This document shows positions 11,442 through 21,253 of a stretch of 64,000 bases of DNA, piece after piece. Made by a program: the position numbers and the translations under genes. How positions within the stretch are numbered: the stretch's first letter is position 1; every line of letters starts with the position of its first letter. Source of the DNA: Ligustrum vulgare (taxonomy: Eukaryota > Streptophyta > Magnoliopsida > Lamiales > Oleaceae); contig OY743190.1 in the NCBI GenBank assembly GCA_963555705.1, positions 19,413,491 to 19,477,490 on the forward strand, given 5' to 3'. The notes beneath the pieces are model-generated. The model searched no databases. It was not told where the DNA came from and was given only the letters and a program-made list of their open reading frames with translations.

Positions 11442-12663
11442 GTGGATTGTTTAGAGGAGGTAACGTCTACAAAGAATCTAGACGATGAGGTGATGAGGAT
11501 TGCAAAAATTGAGCATGCTCAAGCACAAGATCCTTTGGTAAAAGTAAAACTTGGTGATGAAGGAAAAGATCATCCAACATATGTCAGCCAAATGCTTAGC
11601 AAAGAGGTAAGTGACAAATTAATTGCTTTATTGAAAGAATATAAAGAATATTTTGCTTGGGATTATGAGCACATGCCTGGCTTAGATAAAAGTTTGGTAG
11701 AACATAGATTACCCACTAAATCAAATTTTAAACCTCAGAAACAACCTCCTAGACAATTTGCCCCTAACGTATTGCCCGAAGTAAAGAAAGAGATAGAACG
11801 TTTATTAAAGGCGGGCTTTATTAGGACAACAAGATATGTTGAATGGTTGTCGAATATTGTACCTGTGTTAAAAAAGAGTGATAGTACTAGGGTGTACATA
11901 GATTTTAGAAATTTGAACCTAGCAACACCCAAATACAAATATCCAATGCCAACGTTAGATTCTTTAGTAGATTCAACTGCCGGATATGTAATATATTCTT
12001 TTATGGATTGGGTATTCAGGATATAATCAAATTTATATAGCTGAAAAAGATATACATAAAACTGCCTTCAGATTTCTTGGTGCTTTAGGATGTTTCGAAT
12101 TGGTAGTTATGCCTTTCGGCCTGAAAAATGAAGGGACTACTTATCAAAGAGCAATGAACTTGATTTTTCATGACAGGATAGGTGAATTTATTGAAGTATA
12201 TGTGGATGATATAGTGGTCAAGTCCCTTAAAGAAGAAGACCATTTTGAACAATTAAGACGTTTACTTGAGCTAATGAGGCAATACAAGTTAAAATTGAAT
12301 CCTTTGAAGTGTGCATTTGGTGTTAATGCAGGAAATTTCCTTGATTTTTTGGTACATAAAAGAGGAATTGAACTTGATAAAAATAAAGCAAAGGCCATTA
12401 TAGAGGTCAAACCACCTGGTAAGAAGAAAGAATTGTAAAGGTTTTTAGTTCAGGTGAACTTTTTAATACATTTTATTCCCAATTGTGCAAAGCGAACAAA
12501 AGCTTTTTCGCCTCTTTTAAAGCTGAGAAATCAGGACGTGTTCGTTTGTAATGAAGAACATCAAAAGGCTTTTGATAGCCTGAAAACATATTTATCAAGT
12601 CCACCAGTGCTAGTCTCATGCATACAAGGACGACAAATTAATGTATATATATCGGCTGAATGA
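11442..12663 (+). pseudogene. gypsy reverse transcriptase pseudogene
   Basis: RT motifs appear in order: VEHRLPTKSNFKPQKQPPR, then EIERLLKAGFIRTTRYVEWL, VYIDFRNLN, a VMPFGLKNEGTTYQRAMN block and the catalytic YVDDIVVKS at about 12199-12225. A single extra base near 12005 breaks the frame (SFMDWVFRI where SFMD-GYSGYNQI is expected); the downstream frame resumes at once. A TAA replaces a glutamine codon at about 12436, then RFLVQVNFLIHFIPN continues the connection domain to 12663. The enzyme would copy element RNA into DNA in the cytoplasm. Confidence 0.9.
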
Positions 12664-13437
12664 GAATCAATAGCTAGAATGGTCTCTCAAGAAGATCAGT
12701 TTGACCAGTTAACAAAATGTGAATGTAATTATTCTGCTATTGAAAAATTATGTCTTGCTTTATATTTTACATGTACAAAATTGAGGGTTTATTTAGGGTC
12801 TGTGACTGATTATCTAATTTCTTAAATAAATTTAGTTAAGTAAATGTTTTCTCATCCTTTTTTACATCAAAGGATCGGTCTTTGGACCTTAGCAGTGTTA
12901 GAATTTGAAATATAATAAATACCCCAAAAGACTATTAAAAATCAAGCATTGGCTAACTTTTTGGCCGATCATCCATGATATACGCAAAGAAATTGAGTTA
13001 GAAGTTAACTCATTCAGAATAAAGCCTTGGGTTTTATACTTGATGGATCAAAAACTGCTGGAGGAGCGGGAGTAGGGGTGTTTTTAATAAATCCATTGGG
13101 GATTTCTTATAAATTTGCCTTTAATTTGAATAACATATGTACTAATAATCAAGCTGAGTACGAGGCATTGATTATAGGTTTAGAATTGTTATTATAGTTG
13201 GGAACGAAGAATGTAATTATTAGGGGTGATTCCCAATTGGTAATTTATCAATTAACAAGCAATTTTAAGTGTCAAAGTAATTGTGTCATAAACCAATACG
13301 AAATCACCCAAGAATTATTGAAGGAATTTGACCGAGTGGAACTTCAATACGTTAATAGAATGTACAATGACTTAGCAAATGAACTAGTCCAAATGGCTTC
13401 GGGCTATTCAAAAATGATAAATTTGGATTTCACTTGT
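12664..13437 (+). pseudogene. gypsy RNase H region pseudogene
   Basis: The weak RT-linked RNase H remnant (SAIEKLCLALYFTCTKLRVY, about 12734-12793) is followed by a better kept RNase H-like domain. The latter has LDGSKTAGGAGVGVFL near 13040, NNQAEYEALIIGLELL near 13145 and GDSQLVIYQLTSNF near 13225, which supply the D, E and D active-site positions. A stop at 13195-13197 separates the halves. Two RNase H-type domains in a row are typical of the Tat/Ogre lineage; that placement is inference. Confidence 0.75.
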
Positions 13438-13440
13438 TAA

Positions 13441-13705
13441 TATGGAGTTATATTTCCCATAGTACAACAAAGGGCAAAGAAAATTGATGTCCATTGCATA
13501 CAAAATGGAGGTACAGTAGATTGGAGGGAATAAATAAAAAGGTTTGTACAAAAACCTGGCAAAAAGAACGAAGAGAAAATGAGGTTACGTTCATTAAATT
13601 ATGCATCGATAGATGAAGAGTTGTACAAGAAACGTTCAGACGGTGTGTTGCTAAAATGTGTGAGTTTACAAGAGGCCAGAACAATTATGGCTGAAATTCA
13701 TGAAG
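13441..13705 (+). pseudogene. gypsy integrase, N-terminal fragment
   Basis: This is the integrase part upstream of the Cassandra insertion, ending in the zinc-binding start EIHEGI. The sequence resumes at 14848 with CGAHQAG after the duplicated GAATA target. The ORF contains an in-frame stop at about 13531. Confidence 0.65.
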
Positions 13706-13710
13706 GAATA

Positions 13711-13988
13711 TGTAACGACCCGGGTCCCACTTAACGGGCTGTCCCGGCCGTTAGATGACGGCGTACTGTCCCCACCGTACCAACACGGGTCTTTTCAGCA
13801 TGCTTTGTCCTCACTCGCACGCTCCCCGAGAAAACTTCCCAGGAGGTCACCCATCCCAGAATTGCTCCAAGCCAAGCACGCTTAACTTTGGAGTTTCTAA
13901 CGATGGACTTCCGGAAAAGAAGGTGCACCTTGTTGGTATGAGTAGTACCTATCAATTCTCTTAAGCTTTCTTGTCCTGGGGTGTTACA
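13711..13988 (-). repeat. Cassandra LTR A
   Basis: This 278-bp LTR reads TGTAACGACC at its plus-strand left edge and GGGGTGTTACA at its right edge. It abuts the left GAATA duplication. The 5S-like block lies at about 13833-13940. Confidence 0.9.
13833..13940 (-). ncRNA. 5S rRNA-derived sequence in Cassandra LTR A
   Basis: On the minus strand this block contains AAGTTAAGCGTGCTTGG and GGATGGGTGACCTCCTGGGA, the A-box side and the C-box side of plant 5S rRNA. Homologous blocks lie in LTR B (about 14260-14367) and LTR C (about 14687-14794). It is 5S-derived regulatory sequence rather than a functional 5S gene: the middle and ends are diverged. Confidence 0.85.
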
Positions 13989-14137
13989 ATCACCCCCCAT
14001 TAGACTCGCGACGTCCTCGTCGCGCTTAATCCATCCGAGGATCTGTTGCCAGGCGTTGGGATTCTAGAGGTGGCTCCCGCCCTATGGCGTAGCACTTAGT
14101 TCCCGATTTCCGGCTGGCGATCGGCTCTAATACCATT

Positions 14138-14415
14138 TGTAACGACCCGGGTCCCACTTAACGGGCTGTCCCGGCCGTTAGATGACGGCGTACTGTCCCC
14201 ACCGTACCAACACGGGTCTTTTCAGCATGCTTTGTCCTCACTCGCACGCTCCCCGAGAAAACTTCCCAGGAGGTCACCCATCCCAGAATTGCTCCAAGCC
14301 AAGCACGCTTAACTTTGGGGTTTCTAACGATGGACTTCCGGAAAAGAAGGTGCACCTTGTTGGTATGAGTAGTACCTATCAATTCTCTTAAGCTTTCTTG
14401 TCCTGGGGTGTTACA
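14138..14415 (-). repeat. Cassandra LTR B (middle)
   Basis: This LTR is shared by the two units of the dimer. It differs from LTR A by, for example, one A/G at about 14319. The primer-site sequence on its left flank (14123-14137) has one change, TAATACC instead of TGATACC. Confidence 0.9.
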
Positions 14416-14564
14416 ATCACCCCCCATTAGACTCGCGACGTCCTCGTCGCGCTTAATCCATCCGAGGATCTGTTGCCAGGCGTTTGGATTCTAGAGGTGG
14501 CTCCCGCCCTATGGCGTAGCACTTAGTTCCCGATTTCCGGCTGGCGATCGGCTCTGATACCATT

Positions 14565-14842
14565 TGTAACGACCCGGGTCCCACTTAACGGGCTGTCCCG
14601 GCCGTTAGATGATGGCGTACTGTCCCCACCGTACCAACACGGGTCTTTTCAGCATGCTTTGTCCTTACTCGCACGCTCCCCGAGAAAACTTCCCAGGAGG
14701 TCACCCATCCCAGAATTGCTCCAAGCCAAGCACGCTTAACTTTGGAGTTTCTAACGATGGACTTCCGGAAAAGAAGGTGCACCTTGTTGGTATGAGTAGT
14801 ACCTATCAATTCTCTTAAGCTTTCTTGTCCTGGGGTGTTACA
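14565..14842 (-). repeat. Cassandra LTR C
   Basis: The third LTR abuts the right GAATA duplication. It carries two small differences from LTR A (GATGATGG and TCCTTACTCG). Confidence 0.9.
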
Positions 14843-14847
14843 GAATA

Positions 14848-15290
14848 TGTGGTGCTCATCAAGCTGGCCAAAAAAAGAGATTGTTGATTATTAGGAGCTG
14901 ATACTTTTGGCCCAAGATGGGTGAATTGTGCGTTCAATATGCCAAAAGTTGTTTAGCGTGTCAAAAAAAGGGCTCAATTCAAAGAGTACCAGTAAGAGAA
15001 ATGACATCCATTATTAAGCATTGGGCATTTAAAGGTTGAGCGATAGATCTGATAGGGAAAAGATATCCCCCATCGTCCAAGCAACACATGTTTATAATAG
15101 TTGCAACAAATTTCTTCACTAAATGGGTGGAAGAGATACCTTTAAAAGAAATCTCTCAGAAGAATATCATAGATTTTATTCGTGATCACATTATATATAG
15201 ATTTGGGATACCACAAATTTTTATGATGGATCACGGAACTTCTTTAAATGGAGATCAAGTAAAGGAGGTTCTTGAGTACACATAAATACT
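14848..15290 (+). pseudogene. gypsy integrase, core fragment
   Basis: It continues the domain split by Cassandra, starting CGAHQAG after one TSD copy. The HHCC finger completes with CLACQKKGSIQRVP. The catalytic core shows AIDLIGKRYPPSSKQHMF with the first aspartate and the second in FMMDHGTSLNGDQV. The frame stops at 15285 before the catalytic glutamate. Stops at about 14888 and 15039 also break it. Integrase would insert the cDNA into the host genome. Confidence 0.8.
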
Positions 15291-15473
15291 GGGCCACTGT
15301 TGTTCAGTTCGACTAGTGGAGTCCATGTCATTGAATGCTGAACCCAGATAGAATTCATGAAGGTCAGAGTTAGCTGGTAAACGAGATGCTCGATCGACGT
15401 AGAGTTTAGTCAGGAGTTCCTGAAGGTCTTCGAAGCTAATGGAGTTATCTAAAAGAGTTTTTGAGGACGCCAT
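15286..15473 (-). CDS. Antisense ORF between pol and 3' LTR of the gypsy element
   Basis: The minus-strand ORF starts at ATG 15473 with MASSKTLLDNSISFEDLQEL and stays open for 72 codons, to 15255, overlapping the pol end. A TATA-like box (TTTATAAAG on the minus strand, 15550-15558) lies about 80 bases upstream of the ATG, with pyrimidine-rich leader sequence between. Antisense genes in this position are known from Tat-lineage gypsy elements. I do not recognise the product, and the ORF is probably truncated. A captured host exon is the alternative. Confidence 0.45.
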
Positions 15474-15549
15474 TTACCACAAAGTATAAGCTTTTGAAAT
15501 CTTTTGGAATATGAGAGTTTGAATGGGAAGCAAAAAGATGAACAGTGCA

Positions 15550-15558
15550 CTTTATAAA
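15550..15558 (-). promoter_or_regulatory. TATA-like box for the antisense ORF
   Basis: The minus strand reads TTTATAAAG, followed by a leader rich in C and T. It sits about 80 bases before the ORF start. Position and composition suit a Pol II core promoter, but this is inference. Confidence 0.4.
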
Positions 15559-16275
15559 TGCGGGCGATGTAACAGAAAGTAGAACATGGAGGTAGTGAGG
15601 GGACGTGATGGTACCTCTTTTAGGGATATTGAGGGTTTTGTGTGCGATAATGCAATGTTGTGATGTACCTTTTTGGGATATAGAAGGTCGCTGCCAAACA
15701 AAATGTATGATTGGGATTTTTCACCTTTTTCGACTCCAAACGTCGCTGGTAAAGCGTAGGAGATGAATATGGCACAAGATTAATAATCAATATTAATTTT
15801 GCTATATTTGGGGTAATTGTTGACATACAAAAATGAGGCCCATTTAAGAAGTCCAGAGAAAGGACCCAAACAAGCCAATGTGCAGGCCAAATCAGATTCA
15901 TTCAGGGGAGGCCCAAAGTGGATTTATTAGGCGAAGGTTCAGCATCGCCCAAGCCTGGAAGACGCCCAAGATCTGGGCAACTGGAATACGTCATTATCAT
16001 TTAAGGCAATGGTTATTAAACAGTTAATGAGCAATCTCATCACATCCCACGATCTAAGAATTTCGGTTACAAACGGTTGAGTAACGGGAGTAATGGCTGC
16101 AATTAATGTAGCAATTTTGACAAGTCATCCACTAGGAGAAAGTGAGTAGTTACTGGGCGATGGACAGTTTTTAAACAATATTGAAGGAAAACCGTCAAAG
16201 AAGTATAAAAGTAAAGAGAGAATGTAGAGCCAAGGATCCAATCAATCACTCTCAAAATAGAGAATATGTAATTTA

Positions 16276-16445
16276 GGCTCTGTTTGTCAAAATTTTGATG
16301 TTTAAAAACATGTTTTTTATATTTACGAGGTAAGATGTGTGGTTGAAAAGTGGAAAGATAAAATATGTGTGGTTAAATATAATTTGGGGAATTATGTTGT
16401 TTAAAACATGTTTTTTTTTTTTTTTTTTTTTTGCCAAATAGAGGC
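16276..16445. mobile_element. Tourist-like MITE inside the 3' LTR
   Basis: It starts GGCTCTGTTTGTCAAAA and ends TTGCCAAATAGAGGC, an imperfect TIR. The 5' LTR lacks it (AATTTCATTTC at the matching site), so it landed after the gypsy insertion. The flanking target duplication is not clean. Confidence 0.75.
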
Positions 16446-16545
16446 TATTTCTTTTAAGTCTTTCTTGTAACTTTGAATTACTTTGCAATTCAGTGTGCTT
16501 GTGCCCCTTTGAGGCATTTCGTTTCATTGTAATCTTCATAAATTA

Positions 16546-16773
16546 AGTATGTAGGGAATGAACAAGAAAAAAGAGGACTTCATATGAAAGGAATAAATTT
16601 AATGGATAAAAGTTTACATGTACGGGGTGCAAGGATTGCCTTTAGAATATGGGATGTGGGAGACTAAAAGAAAAATAATCAAAATCAAACTCTAAAATGA
16701 AGATGAGATGAAAACGTGTGGCCGCTTTTTAAGTTGAGTCCTCGGCTGCCCCCCTTTCTTCAAAACACCCTTG
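16546..16773. repeat. Unclassified insertion in the 3' LTR
   Basis: About 220 bases have no counterpart in the 5' LTR. I see no terminal repeat or coding match. It may be an insertion here or a deletion in the other LTR. Confidence 0.5.
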
Positions 16774-16862
16774 TTGGGATTTTGTCACAAAAGGTTATTG
16801 TTCCTGACACATCATCTGAATCCTTTTAATTGTTTGCGGTAGTTTACTTTCTGTGCGAAACA

Positions 16863-17239
16863 ATAGTGAATTTTCAAATTTTGTTGTTTGATTGACATTA
16901 TTTTTCATTGAAAATAAAGCAAAATTAGCTATTTAATCAAAATATTATTTTTCACACATTTGTAATTGATAATAATAATGTTAATTTTTTTAAAAGAAAA
17001 ATAAGTCAATTAACAGTAACAAAATTCACCAAACGAGACATGGCATATTTTTCACGTTACATGGAAAATATTTTGTCTACAAAAGCCATGGAAAAAAAAT
17101 TTCTACGCAAACAAAGCAAATGTGTCACATGAGCAAAAGATGGAAAAAATATGCATGATAAAATTTAACCCATCAAACACACACAAAAGTGAAAAGAGGG
17201 CAAATATTTTCCATCTTAAAATCCAAATAAAGCATATCC
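16863..17239. mobile_element. Right half of the Tourist-like element split by gypsy
   Basis: It continues the element begun at 4854 and ends AAATAAAGCATATCC before TAA (17240-17242). See the left half for the reconstruction. Confidence 0.7.
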
Positions 17240-17387
17240 TAATTGAAGTTTTCATTTTAAATATGCGAATTTCACAAGACTAATATTGCTTGCTTGCTTC
17301 CTTGTACATCCTTGTGTATCCTCACGTGCTCGAGATATATAAAATGATTCCAACAGTACCTTCTTGTTCCTTGATTTTTATGTAGGG

Positions 17388-17849
17388 CCATACCTGTAGC
17401 TTGGTGAGCCAGAGACGAATTTCAAAATTTGGGCCCCAAAATTGTAGTAAGCAATAAATTTTTTTGAGACTAAATTTGCTAACTTAAAATCACGACAAAT
17501 AAAAAGTGAGATTAAAAATATTTTATATTATTATCAAATAACAAAATGTTCCAAACATTTACTTAAATACAACTCGTCTTGCGGTTTTAGAGGCATATCA
17601 ATCCATTTTCGGATGAACTGAATCTTGATTACCGAAGAACATAACAAGAAGACATTGTAACCATTGAACAAGGTAGAACCGTAGAATTGGAAATAATTTG
17701 GAAAGATTCATTTGGGCTTTTATATTTTAAATGTGGGCTTAGTATTCATTTGGAATCAGATTAAAAAACATAGGCCAGTTATTAAAAAAAAAGGGGGCCC
17801 TTAAAAACTTGGGCCCAAGGCAACCTATTGAGCCTGTGCTCAGGTATGG
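17388..17849. mobile_element. Candidate non-autonomous DNA element with GGGCCC-rich ends
   Basis: The outer 9 bases CCATACCTG are inverted at the other end (CAGGTATGG). Inner patches with TTTGGGCCCCAAAA on the left and ACTTGGGCCCAAGG on the right reinforce the symmetry. The style recalls hAT termini, but I see no matching 8-bp target duplication. Confidence 0.45.
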
Positions 17850-17879
17850 AAATATATTAGGGAAAATATCCAAAACGCT

Positions 17880-18600
17880 AACACCAAAAATAATTTTTAT
17901 TTTTTTCCTTTCGATATTTTCCTATCATTCCCCATCCCACCCCACCACACTCCACTCGACCCTACCCCACCTCACCTCATCGCAAAGTAACAAATTGATC
18001 TCACCCTAGCCACATCCCCCGACCCCCACCCACCCCACCTCACCACCCATATCCTACCCCACCCCAAAAATAAGTTTATTTTTATTTTCTCTCGATATTT
18101 TCCTACACTTCCCCATCTCATCCCACCCAAACCCAATCCCACTCGACCCTACCCCACCTCATTACAAAGTGACAAATTGATCTCACCCTAACAACGTCAC
18201 CCGACCCCACCCACCCACCCTGCCACCCACCCCACCTCACCACCCATATCCTACCTCACCCAAAAAATAAGTTTATTTTTATTTTCTCTCGATATTTTCC
18301 TACACTTCCCCATCTCATCCCACCCAACCCAACCCAACCCACCCAATCCCACTCGACCATACCCCACCTCATCGCAAAGTGACAAATTGATCTTATCCCG
18401 ACCACAGACAACGACAACACCTCGCGCGCCCCCACCGCAAAAATGATTTTTTTCCTTCTCCTTTTCCACCTACCCTACCCATCCCGACACCACCCTACCC
18501 ACCCCACCCCAAAAATGATTTTTTCCTTCTACTTTTTTACACCCTCACCAATTCTACCCTGACACCACCCTGCCCATCCCACCCACAAAATGAGTGGTTG
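17880..18600. repeat. C-rich tandem repeat, three long units plus remnants
   Basis: A unit of about 181-197 bases repeats three times, marked by CGATATTTTCCTA at about 17912, 18093 and 18290. Each unit pairs a T-rich part (AAGTTTATTTTTATTTTCTC) with a long CCCACC-rich tract and the phrase AAGTGACAAATTGATCT. A decayed part continues to about 18600. The plus strand is almost pure pyrimidine over long stretches. No convincing gene lies here. Confidence 0.75.
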
Positions 18601-18834
18601 TGGATTAAGTATTGTTTTGATTTTATTATTTAATATTATATAAGTTTTAAATTAATATATAAATGATAACTATTAGTACAATATTGTATTAATTAATTAA
18701 CTAATTAACACCTGATTTAAAAAAAAAATAATCTTAAATTTATTATGTTTAAAAAATGAAAGTTTTAGTTGTATAGTTATATATTTTTCCCAATATATTA
18801 TTGGTTAGTTTTATTGAGTATCGAAAATTCATTA

Positions 18835-19112
18835 CTCCATCCATCTCATAAAGTTAGATTCGTTTATATTTTCACACAAATTAAGAAAATATAACTAATA
18901 TATGTTGGAAGTTGGAACTATAAATTTATTAACAGTTTACCTAATATACCCCTAAATTAATTAATGGATAGTTCATATTTGTTAATAATAATACATATTA
19001 AATAAAAATATATTAAAAAATTAAGACATTAATATACTTTAAATAAAAAGTGACCTATAATTTGGGATAAACAAAAAAGAAAAACGAAACTACCTCTATA
19101 GGACGGTGGGAT
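18835..19112. mobile_element. Stowaway-like MITE
   Basis: The left end reads TACTCCATCCATCTCATAAAG and the right part has GACCTATAATTTGGGATAAAC and ATAGGACGGTGGGATTA. These are the familiar CTCCxTCCxTCxCAT ends of Tc1/mariner Stowaway elements with a TA target. A truncated inverted relative lies at 40497-40596. Confidence 0.75.
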
Positions 19113-19505
19113 TATTTTTCTTCATATTTTGAAATTAATTAACCTTTGAAATGGTCGGATTACACGGTTTGCTTGACTAGTATTTTTCTTTTAAAATTAT
19201 GCACTCGAAAAGGCGTAATTGGAATGTTTCCATCGAGTGGTCAAAACTTTACGCGTAATCAGTTCGGGTCTTCTAGTTTTCAAAAGTCTTGGCGATCATT
19301 TCTAGGAACAAGAAAACAAGTGAAAAAATTCCACATATTCTTGTACAAAATTAATTAGATGAACAACCATTTATGAACACAAATCGACTTTGATTGCGTA
19401 TGTTGAATTTTTATATATGAATAATAAATAATATGAAGTGGAATTAGATAAGATTTCTATTGGATGACATTTTATCATTTCTATATTTTCCCATTCAATA
19501 TATTA
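19113..19505. other. Non-coding spacer
   Basis: No supported feature is seen. A 70-codon open frame at 19146-19358 lacks recognisable domains. Confidence 0.4.
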
Positions 19506-19770
19506 GGGTGTGTTTGACTGAAAAAATGAAAAATTGATGGTAAAAAAATATTTTCTAAGAAATTGATTTATCTGAAAAAAAAATTCTTGGAGAATGACAA
19601 TTGGAAGTGTTTGATTGAATTAATTTTCCATGTGAAAGAAGTGAGGAATTTTTTTAGTTTTGTTATTTGATTGACATTATTTTTTATGACAAATAAAATA
19701 AAATTTTGCTATATTTTAAAATATGAAAAATTAAACTTGCAAAGAAAAAAAACTATATTTAAAAATACGA
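19506..19770. mobile_element. Tourist-like element, intact relative of the one at 4854/16863
   Basis: It starts GGGTGTGTTTGACTG after TTA. It shares GTTATTTGATTGACATTATTTTT and other phrases with the split element. Its right boundary is uncertain. Confidence 0.55.
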
Positions 19771-19991
19771 GATATTCCTAATAGATCTATTCATATATAA
19801 TTTATAATATTAAGAATAACAAATAAATAAAATATCAATAATTAAATAGTAATTTAGCCTCTATTTGGCAACCTGGTTAAAATATGAAAATTTTAAAATA
19901 GCTTGGTTGAACTTGAAAATCTCAAGTGGATGAATAAGAATCTTGAGAAAGTTTTTCATTTGTCTATAATGATAGACAATCTTATCTATAT

Positions 19992-20229
19992 GATGGAGCA
20001 CCTAATAACGCATTTTCACAGACCAAGAACTACAAGATCACCCCCTTTCATTTTGGGGTGACGGAGGGATCGTACCATTCGAGCCTTTTTTTTTCATGTT
20101 TTTCCCGGAGGTCTGGAGAAAGTTGTAATTAAGAGGATTTCCCTAATCCTCCCTTCCCGAAAAGAAGAGCGTGAAATTCTTTTTCCTTTCCGCAGGGACT
20201 AGGAGATTGGATCTAGCTATAAGAAGAAT
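19992..20229 (+). other. Nuclear plastid DNA insertion (NUPT), trnI-GAU intron segment
   Basis: The sequence carries CCAAGAACTACAAGATCACC, GGGTGACGGAGGGATCGTAC, CCGGAGGTCTGGAGAAAG and CGCAGGGACTAGGAGATTGG in order. This matches my knowledge of the plastid trnI-GAU intron in the rrn16-rrn23 spacer. Several sites differ by C-to-T or G-to-A, as expected from deamination after transfer to the nucleus. Flanks are nuclear MITE-like sequence on both sides. It has no function here. Confidence 0.85.
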
Positions 20230-20770
20230 TTAAACAACATGATACCTCAAATCACTTTTAAACTACACATTTTCTCTCTTCGCTTTTTAACGACACAATT
20301 TATAAATAAAATAATTTCTCAAATCACTTTTTAAGCACACAGATTTTCTCTCTCTACTATTCAACATTTCAACCACACCAGGACCTTTTACAATTGCTAT
20401 CAGATTTTTCCTTTGTTCTTTAACGAAATTATTACAATTTATAAATTAATTTATAAACAATACAATTTTTTAAATTACTTTTTAATCATACACAATCATT
20501 TTCTTCATTTTTTAATCACACATTTCATCTCAAAAAGGTTAGTAAAAATTTATAATTCTTGCATTACTATTGTCGAAAATCAACCTACAACCCAGATCAT
20601 TTTTTCATGTCCAGATGTCCAAATCAATTTTTAAACTACACAATTCCCCAAATCATTTTTTTTTATTTTTAAACTATACAATTCCCCAAATCAATCTGTA
20701 ATTCTACACATTTTCTCTCTCCACTTTTTAACCATTCATCTACCTAAAAAACAACAAAAAAAAAAAACCA
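20230..20770. repeat. Cluster of Tourist-like MITE interior fragments
   Basis: The phrase around ACACATTTTCTCTCT with TTTTTAACCA recurs at about 20265, 20335 and 20707. It is the reverse complement of the AGAGAGAAAATGTGTGG core of the Tourist-like MITEs elsewhere in the window. Ends were not resolved. Confidence 0.5.
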
Positions 20771-21253
20771 TTTTTTTTTAATCTAGCCGCCGAACAATAT
20801 TTCTTTGGCCTTGATTCTTTGCCTTGAACGTGGGACATTTTTCGGTAATTATTGTTTAAATTTTAATACTATTGTAACTTTTGTGAATTTCTTTGGCCTT
20901 GAATGTGGGATTGTTATATAGATATATTATTGGAAGAGAAATCGTCCTTGTCAATTCCATATTTAGACTCGACAATGAGTGCAAATATGATTCTGCGATT
21001 TCGCTTTATGTCTTCTAGTTCTTACATATATATACTTGAATTTTACTTTGGAATTTGAATAGGGTTCTTGTTTTTCGGTAATTTCAGTGAGTTAAAAATG
21101 GAGATGAAAAAATTGTTTTTGGGATTTTTTTATTTTATTTTTTTATTTCTTTGGCATATATTATTGGAATTAAAATTATCATTATCAATTTCATTTTTAT
21201 AAAGAATGATTGCAAAAATGCTAATGTAACTGATATTTATGTCTTCATGTCAA
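20771..21253. other. AT-rich spacer
   Basis: The phrase TTTCTTTGGCCTTGA appears twice (about 20800 and 20890). No gene is recognised. Confidence 0.4.

Larger units (their letters stand above)
13706..14847 (-). mobile_element. Cassandra-type TRIM with three LTRs (tandem dimer)
   Basis: Three 278-bp LTRs (13711-13988, 14138-14415, 14565-14842) alternate with two 149-bp internal regions. The GAATA target duplication is exact (13706-13710 and 14843-14847). Orientation is minus: next to each LTR end the minus strand reads AATGGTATCAGAGCC, a tRNA-Met primer site, and at the other end a GGGGGG purine tract. Each LTR holds a 5S-rRNA-like block, the hallmark of Cassandra. There is no coding capacity; replication depends on proteins from other elements. 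The LTRs differ by only a few bases, so the insertion is recent. The start and end given include the target duplication. Confidence 0.93.
4998..16862 (+). mobile_element. Ty3/gypsy LTR retrotransposon, degenerate, with nested insertions
   Basis: The 11.9-kb element is bounded by homologous LTRs that begin TGACATACAAAAATGAGG and end GCGAAACA. Internal order is gag, protease, reverse transcriptase, RNase H, integrase on the plus strand, then a minus-strand ORF before the 3' LTR. The gag-pol type, the second RNase H-like domain after RT, and the antisense ORF suggest the Tat/Ogre-like lineage (inference). Every domain carries stops or frameshifts. Three insertions interrupt it: 7043-8682, 13711-14842 (Cassandra) and two within the 3' LTR. 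The flanks hint at a 5-bp target duplication (TAGTT / TAGTG) with one difference. Confidence 0.9.
15821..16862 (+). repeat. 3' LTR of the gypsy element, carrying two insertions
   Basis: It is 1042 bp against 655 bp for the 5' LTR. The excess is explained by a Tourist-like MITE (16276-16445) and about 220 unrelated bases (roughly 16546-16773) that are absent from the 5' copy. The ends TGACATAC and GCGAAACA match the 5' LTR. Confidence 0.88.

Noticed and set aside
13833..14794. A genuine tandem 5S rRNA gene array
   Set aside because: The 278-bp units have TG...CA LTR ends, tRNA-Met primer site and a single GAATA target duplication, and the 5S part is diverged. It is Cassandra.
13731..14818. 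Repeated 69- and 89-codon open frames on both strands, once per repeat unit
   Set aside because: They are chance frames across the Cassandra LTR and its 5S-derived block; identical repeats of an LTR give identical frames.
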